Shown here one piece after another: positions 61,263-64,000 of a DNA stretch of 64,000 nt (positions are counted from its first letter, which is position 1; every line of letters begins with the position of its first letter). Made by a program: the position numbers and the translations under genes. Origin of the DNA: F22 sp963675625 (GTDB lineage Bacteria; Bacteroidota; Bacteroidia; Bacteroidales; Bacteroidaceae). The DNA is taken from contig OY776497.1 of the NCBI GenBank assembly GCA_963675625.1, forward strand, positions 1-64,000, written 5' to 3'. The notes beneath the pieces are model-generated. The model did not search any database and was not told where the DNA came from. It saw only the letters and a program-made list of their open reading frames with translations.

Positions 61263-62699
61263 ATGAATGGAAAAGTGAGGGCACCGATAATATCGTTATG
61301 TTTTATGATGTGTGCCATGCCTTTTATATTGTTCCCTGCTTTTATCGTGGCAGTGGTGCTGCTTGTTGTATTGGTTATGGCTTTGTATCTGTACAATAAG
61401 GGGGGCTATTCTTTGGTGCTCCTTGCTGCATTATTTGTGACGCCGCATGTGCAGTCTGGTGGATATGCAGAGACTATCGATATGCATGTGGTGAATCAAT
61501 TTAGGCTGACTATTACGATTCTTATAGTGTTGATATATGGTTTGGATTTGATGTTTAAAAAGCATATGATCAATCTATTGGGCCGATATGGGGCTATTGT
61601 GATCTTGTTTATCTGTCTCACTGGATTCTGGGCTTTATATAATAAAGATGATGTGCAGATTGTGTATCGACAGATGGTGCCTGCACTTGTCTTTACGTTT
61701 GTTTTCTTCAACGTGTGTCTGAATGATCCTTTGATTAATAAAAAGGGGGCGGGGAGAAGTATTGTTTTGATTGCTGGCTTTGCGATATTCTTTTACTTCT
61801 TGGAGGCTTTGTTTAAAATCTCACCTTATCCGGAGTTGTTGAATTATAGATTGGAGGAAGCGGCAAGGCATATGTTTAGACCATCTGGATTGTTTTCTAT
61901 ATCGTTGATTTACTCGGTGTTTATCGTGTATTTTGAAGCTTGGTTTTTGATTAATGCCAGACTCAATAAATGGCAGAATGCACTGTTGTTTACTGTGGTA
62001 ACGATATCGGTCTTGATTTCTGTGACGAGAACGACGTTCTTGGGATTCGCTATTGTTTTCTTATTGTGTATGTTGTATGGGGTGAGAAGTAAGATGAAGC
62101 GAATGAGTAAGGTAAAGCATTATCTATTGTCATTGGCCTTGGTCTTGATTGGTGGGGCTTTGGTGATGGAGTTCTTTCCTTTTATGATCAATATGGTTTC
62201 TCAACGCTTCCAAGAGGGGGATATTGGACACCGATTGGGGGCGTATAAGGTAGTGAGCGACCTTGTGTCGGATTATCCTTTTGGTGTGGGGGCTTCTAAT
62301 GTATTCCATACGATTAGAATAGAGAATTATCAATCGGTCTTTTTCTTAAGGGATTTTGAGGCACTGGACAATTTCTTTCTAACGAACATAGCTGCTTATG
62401 GTGTCTTCTCGTTGGTGTGCTTTGTCTATTATTTTATTCCGTTTCATTATGCGTTGAAGCATGTGGATAGGGCGAAAACTAGAAATATTGTGATCTATCT
62501 GTTGGCTTTTGTGATGTTGTCTTTTTCATTCGATATACATCTGTATCCGCATCTGCAATGTTTCTTGATGGTGCTGTTGGCCTATTCGGTTTATAAATAT
62601 CAGCCGAAGGATACAGGTGAGATGTTGGAGCAGGTGGATTATGTAGGAACTAATCAATGGAGGAATAATGGGTATGAAAACAGGGATTATCATTCTTAA
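61263..62699 (+). CDS. Wzy-like O-antigen polymerase
   Basis: 478 aa with about 11-12 hydrophobic segments. The O-antigen-ligase-type loop is visible as EEAARHMFRPSGLFSISLIY, FQEGDIGHRLGAYKVVSDLV, DYPFGVGASNVFHTIRIENY, and LDNFFLTNIAAYGVFSLVCF. It polymerises lipid-linked repeat units in the periplasm. The start is 33 bases after the previous stop. It overlaps the next gene by 32 bases. Confidence 0.87.
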   Translation: MNGKVRAPIISLCFMMCAMPFILFPAFIVAVVLLVVLVMALYLYNKGGYSLVLLAALFVTPHVQSGGYAETIDMHVVNQFRLTITILIVLIYGLDLMFKKHMINLLGRYGAIVILFICLTGFWALYNKDDVQIVYRQMVPALVFTFVFFNVCLNDPLINKKGAGRSIVLIAGFAIFFYFLEALFKISPYPELLNYRLEEAARHMFRPSGLFSISLIYSVFIVYFEAWFLINARLNKWQNALLFTVVTISVLISVTRTTFLGFAIVFLLCMLYGVRSKMKRMSKVKHYLLSLALVLIGGALVMEFFPFMINMVSQRFQEGDIGHRLGAYKVVSDLVSDYPFGVGASNVFHTIRIENYQSVFFLRDFEALDNFFLTNIAAYGVFSLVCFVYYFIPFHYALKHVDRAKTRNIVIYLLAFVMLSFSFDIHLYPHLQCFLMVLLAYSVYKYQPKDTGEMLEQVDYVGTNQWRNNGYENRDYHS

Positions 62700-63615
62700 C
62701 TATAATAATGCGCAAGATACGATGGATTGCGTCGATTCTATTGTGCATCACAATACGGCTGAGGTCGCTATTGTGGTGGTGGATAATGGATCGACCGATC
62801 GGTCTGCACAGTATCTCAGGGAGGCTTTGGCGGTGAGGTTTACGCATCTGCATGTGGTCGATGTGATGGAGCATGCTACTGGACAAATGATGCCGCAGGC
62901 TTGTACGTTGATACTATCTCCAACCAATGAGGGCTATGCACGGGGGAATAATCTGGGGATCGATTATATGCTTCGCACAACCGGGATAGAGAGTGTGATG
63001 ATTCTTAATAATGACGTGTTGTTTGTGGAGGATATTATTCCGAAGCTGAATTGGGTGTTGTTTATGACCGAATCGGTGGGGATTGTTTCTCCGTTATTGC
63101 TTAAATCGGATAAGCAGACTTTGGATTATAATTGTGCTAGAACGAATCATTCTGTGAGGGAAATATTTGCTGATGTTTTGTTTATGAGAAAAGATCCTTT
63201 CGGTATGGTGAGCAAGATGAAAATAAAGAGGCAGCTGTTGAGGAATAAGCCGAAGGATGAGTTACCGATGTTGTTGCCCATCGAACTGCCATCGGGGGCA
63301 TGTATGGTGTTTAAAAGGGATTTGTTGCTTGATCTGGGTGGATTTGATAGGCATACTTTCTTGTATTTTGAGGAAAATATACTGTACAAAAGAATTGCTC
63401 AAATGCATCTTCAAAATTATATCGTTACAACATTGAAATGTGTGCATCTAGGTGGCAATACGATGGCCAAAATGCCTAGTGTACAGATGCTGGAATATTC
63501 CATGGAGAGTTCGTTTTATTACTTGAAAACATATGAGCGGGTGAATAGGGTATGGCTTATGTTATTCAGATTGCTCATGAGGATAAATATCGGTATACGA
63601 AAATGGTTTACATAA
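62668..63615 (+). CDS. Glycosyltransferase family 2, rhamnosyltransferase-like
   Basis: 315 aa: TGIIILNYNNAQDTMDCVDS, AIVVVDNGSTDRSAQYLREA, NEGYARGNNLGIDYML, VMILNNDVLFVEDI, then LPSGACMVFKRDLLLDLGGF and YFEENILYKRIAQMHL. This is the WcaA/RfbF-like pattern of rhamnosyl-type GT2 enzymes. If so, it could use the dTDP-rhamnose made by rfbBCDA 38 kb away; that is inference. Confidence 0.87.
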   Translation: MGMKTGIIILNYNNAQDTMDCVDSIVHHNTAEVAIVVVDNGSTDRSAQYLREALAVRFTHLHVVDVMEHATGQMMPQACTLILSPTNEGYARGNNLGIDYMLRTTGIESVMILNNDVLFVEDIIPKLNWVLFMTESVGIVSPLLLKSDKQTLDYNCARTNHSVREIFADVLFMRKDPFGMVSKMKIKRQLLRNKPKDELPMLLPIELPSGACMVFKRDLLLDLGGFDRHTFLYFEENILYKRIAQMHLQNYIVTTLKCVHLGGNTMAKMPSVQMLEYSMESSFYYLKTYERVNRVWLMLFRLLMRINIGIRKWFT

Positions 63616-63627
63616 AAATAGAGGAGT

Positions 63628-64000
63628 ATGATTGTATTTAATATGGCATCTACCCAACCGGATATCCACTCTGGAAAGAGGCATGGAGGGGGAATATATG
63701 GGGAAATTGTGTTTAAGCAATTGCTTCATAAAACCAAGCAGGTGATTGCATTGTATGATGATAAGAAATGGATCAATCCTGAGATTGTAGAAGTGTGCCA
63801 CGAAAATGGGGTGACTTTACTCAGTAATCGTGGTATGACGTTTGAAAAGCTGATGAAGGACTATGGTTGTCGGTTATTTTACTCGCCTGTGCCTAATTGT
63901 TTCTTGCCAGACTTTGAGACGACTCATTGTCCTATTATCATGACTATTCATGGCCTGAGGGATTTTGAATTGCCATTGGATTGGTATGAGTTGCTATATA
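63628..64000 (+). CDS. Glycosyltransferase family 4, N-terminal part, cut by window end
   Basis: The first 124 codons are visible. MIVFNMASTQPDIHSGKRHG, GGIYGEIVFKQLLHKTKQVI, then LFYSPVPNCFLPDFETTHCP and IIMTIHGLRDFELPLDWYEL, an N-terminal GT-B domain with the glycine-rich loop. RBS GAGGAG lies six bases before the start. The C-terminal donor-binding domain is outside the window. Confidence 0.75.
   Translation, partial: MIVFNMASTQPDIHSGKRHGGGIYGEIVFKQLLHKTKQVIALYDDKKWINPEIVEVCHENGVTLLSNRGMTFEKLMKDYGCRLFYSPVPNCFLPDFETTHCPIIMTIHGLRDFELPLDWYELLY

Noticed and set aside
1..64000. CRISPR arrays, tRNA or rRNA genes
   Set aside because: No regularly spaced unique-spacer array and no cloverleaf or rRNA sequence was seen; the tandem repeats found have no spacers.

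Overview
The window looks like chromosomal DNA of a member of the Bacteroidales (Bacteroidota). The evidence is repeated matches to the Bacteroidota promoter (TTTG/TTG, 19-21 bases, TAnnTTTG), a glycine-tailed HU protein, a 'smalltalk'-type micropeptide, a T7-lysozyme-like amidase directly before a polysaccharide locus, and paired pyruvyltransferase / F420-hydrogenase-beta-like genes. I cannot name the genus. I see no tRNA, rRNA or CRISPR array.

Layout. (1) 1-6.9 kb: three copies of one 1784-1785 bp IS1182-like element. Each sits in the loop of a hairpin of a MITE-like composite repeat, with 5-base target duplications; a fourth copy is at 42.9-44.7 kb. A DUF559 gene and a 44-bp perfect palindrome lie between them. 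(2) 6.9-10.2 kb: a small polysaccharide remnant (Wzx flippase plus an iron-sulfur F420-hydrogenase-beta-like protein). It lies behind a leader that is a duplicate of the one at 21.7-22.1 kb. (3) 10.2-12.8 kb: an ORF with a C10 tract, a cysteine-rich micropeptide, a TerB-like protein and a small HNH-like zinc protein. (4) 12.8-21.6 kb: a GC-rich replication-like module. It contains DnaG primase and an unknown gene on the minus strand, three helically phased palindromes, then a Lin1244/DUF4373-like protein, a tandem-domain protein, a 126-aa protein, a DnaB-type helicase, HU-HIG, a smalltalk peptide and an amidase on the plus strand. (5) 22.1-42.8 kb: the main capsule/exopolysaccharide locus. It holds rfbBCDA (dTDP-L-rhamnose), a recombination scar, two pyruvyltransferase-family proteins, six glycosyltransferases, a Wzy polymerase, a second iron-sulfur protein, two nucleotidyltransferase-fold paralogues around UDP-glucose dehydrogenase, and a WcaJ-type initiating transferase followed by a strong terminator. 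Its AT-rich middle (about 25.5-38.7 kb) looks acquired. (6) 45.3-51.0 kb: a large membrane protein and two adjacent hybrid sensors, followed by TonB_C, porin and a deleted betaine-transporter gene on the minus strand. (7) 53.9-64 kb: a glycosyltransferase, three ATP-grasp enzymes, then Wzx, a GT-A enzyme, Wzy, GT2 and a GT4 cut by the window end; this is a further polysaccharide locus.

How the parts work together. Region 5 encodes the parts of a Wzx/Wzy-type pathway: sugar-nucleotide synthesis, initiation on the lipid carrier, chain assembly, probable pyruvylation and polymerisation. Its own flippase is destroyed, so export may depend on the intact flippases at 7.5 kb or 58.9 kb.

The observations I consider most interesting are: an adjacent sensor pair with complementary defects (one keeps the kinase histidine but has lost a periplasmic lobe; the other keeps the periplasmic domain but has Gln in place of the histidine); site-specific IS insertion into one of two near-identical hairpins of a modular repeat; an iteron-like array with a replication-type gene set upstream of the capsule; a two-copy domain of unknown function; and several precise recombination scars. 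All family assignments were made by reading translations, with no database search.
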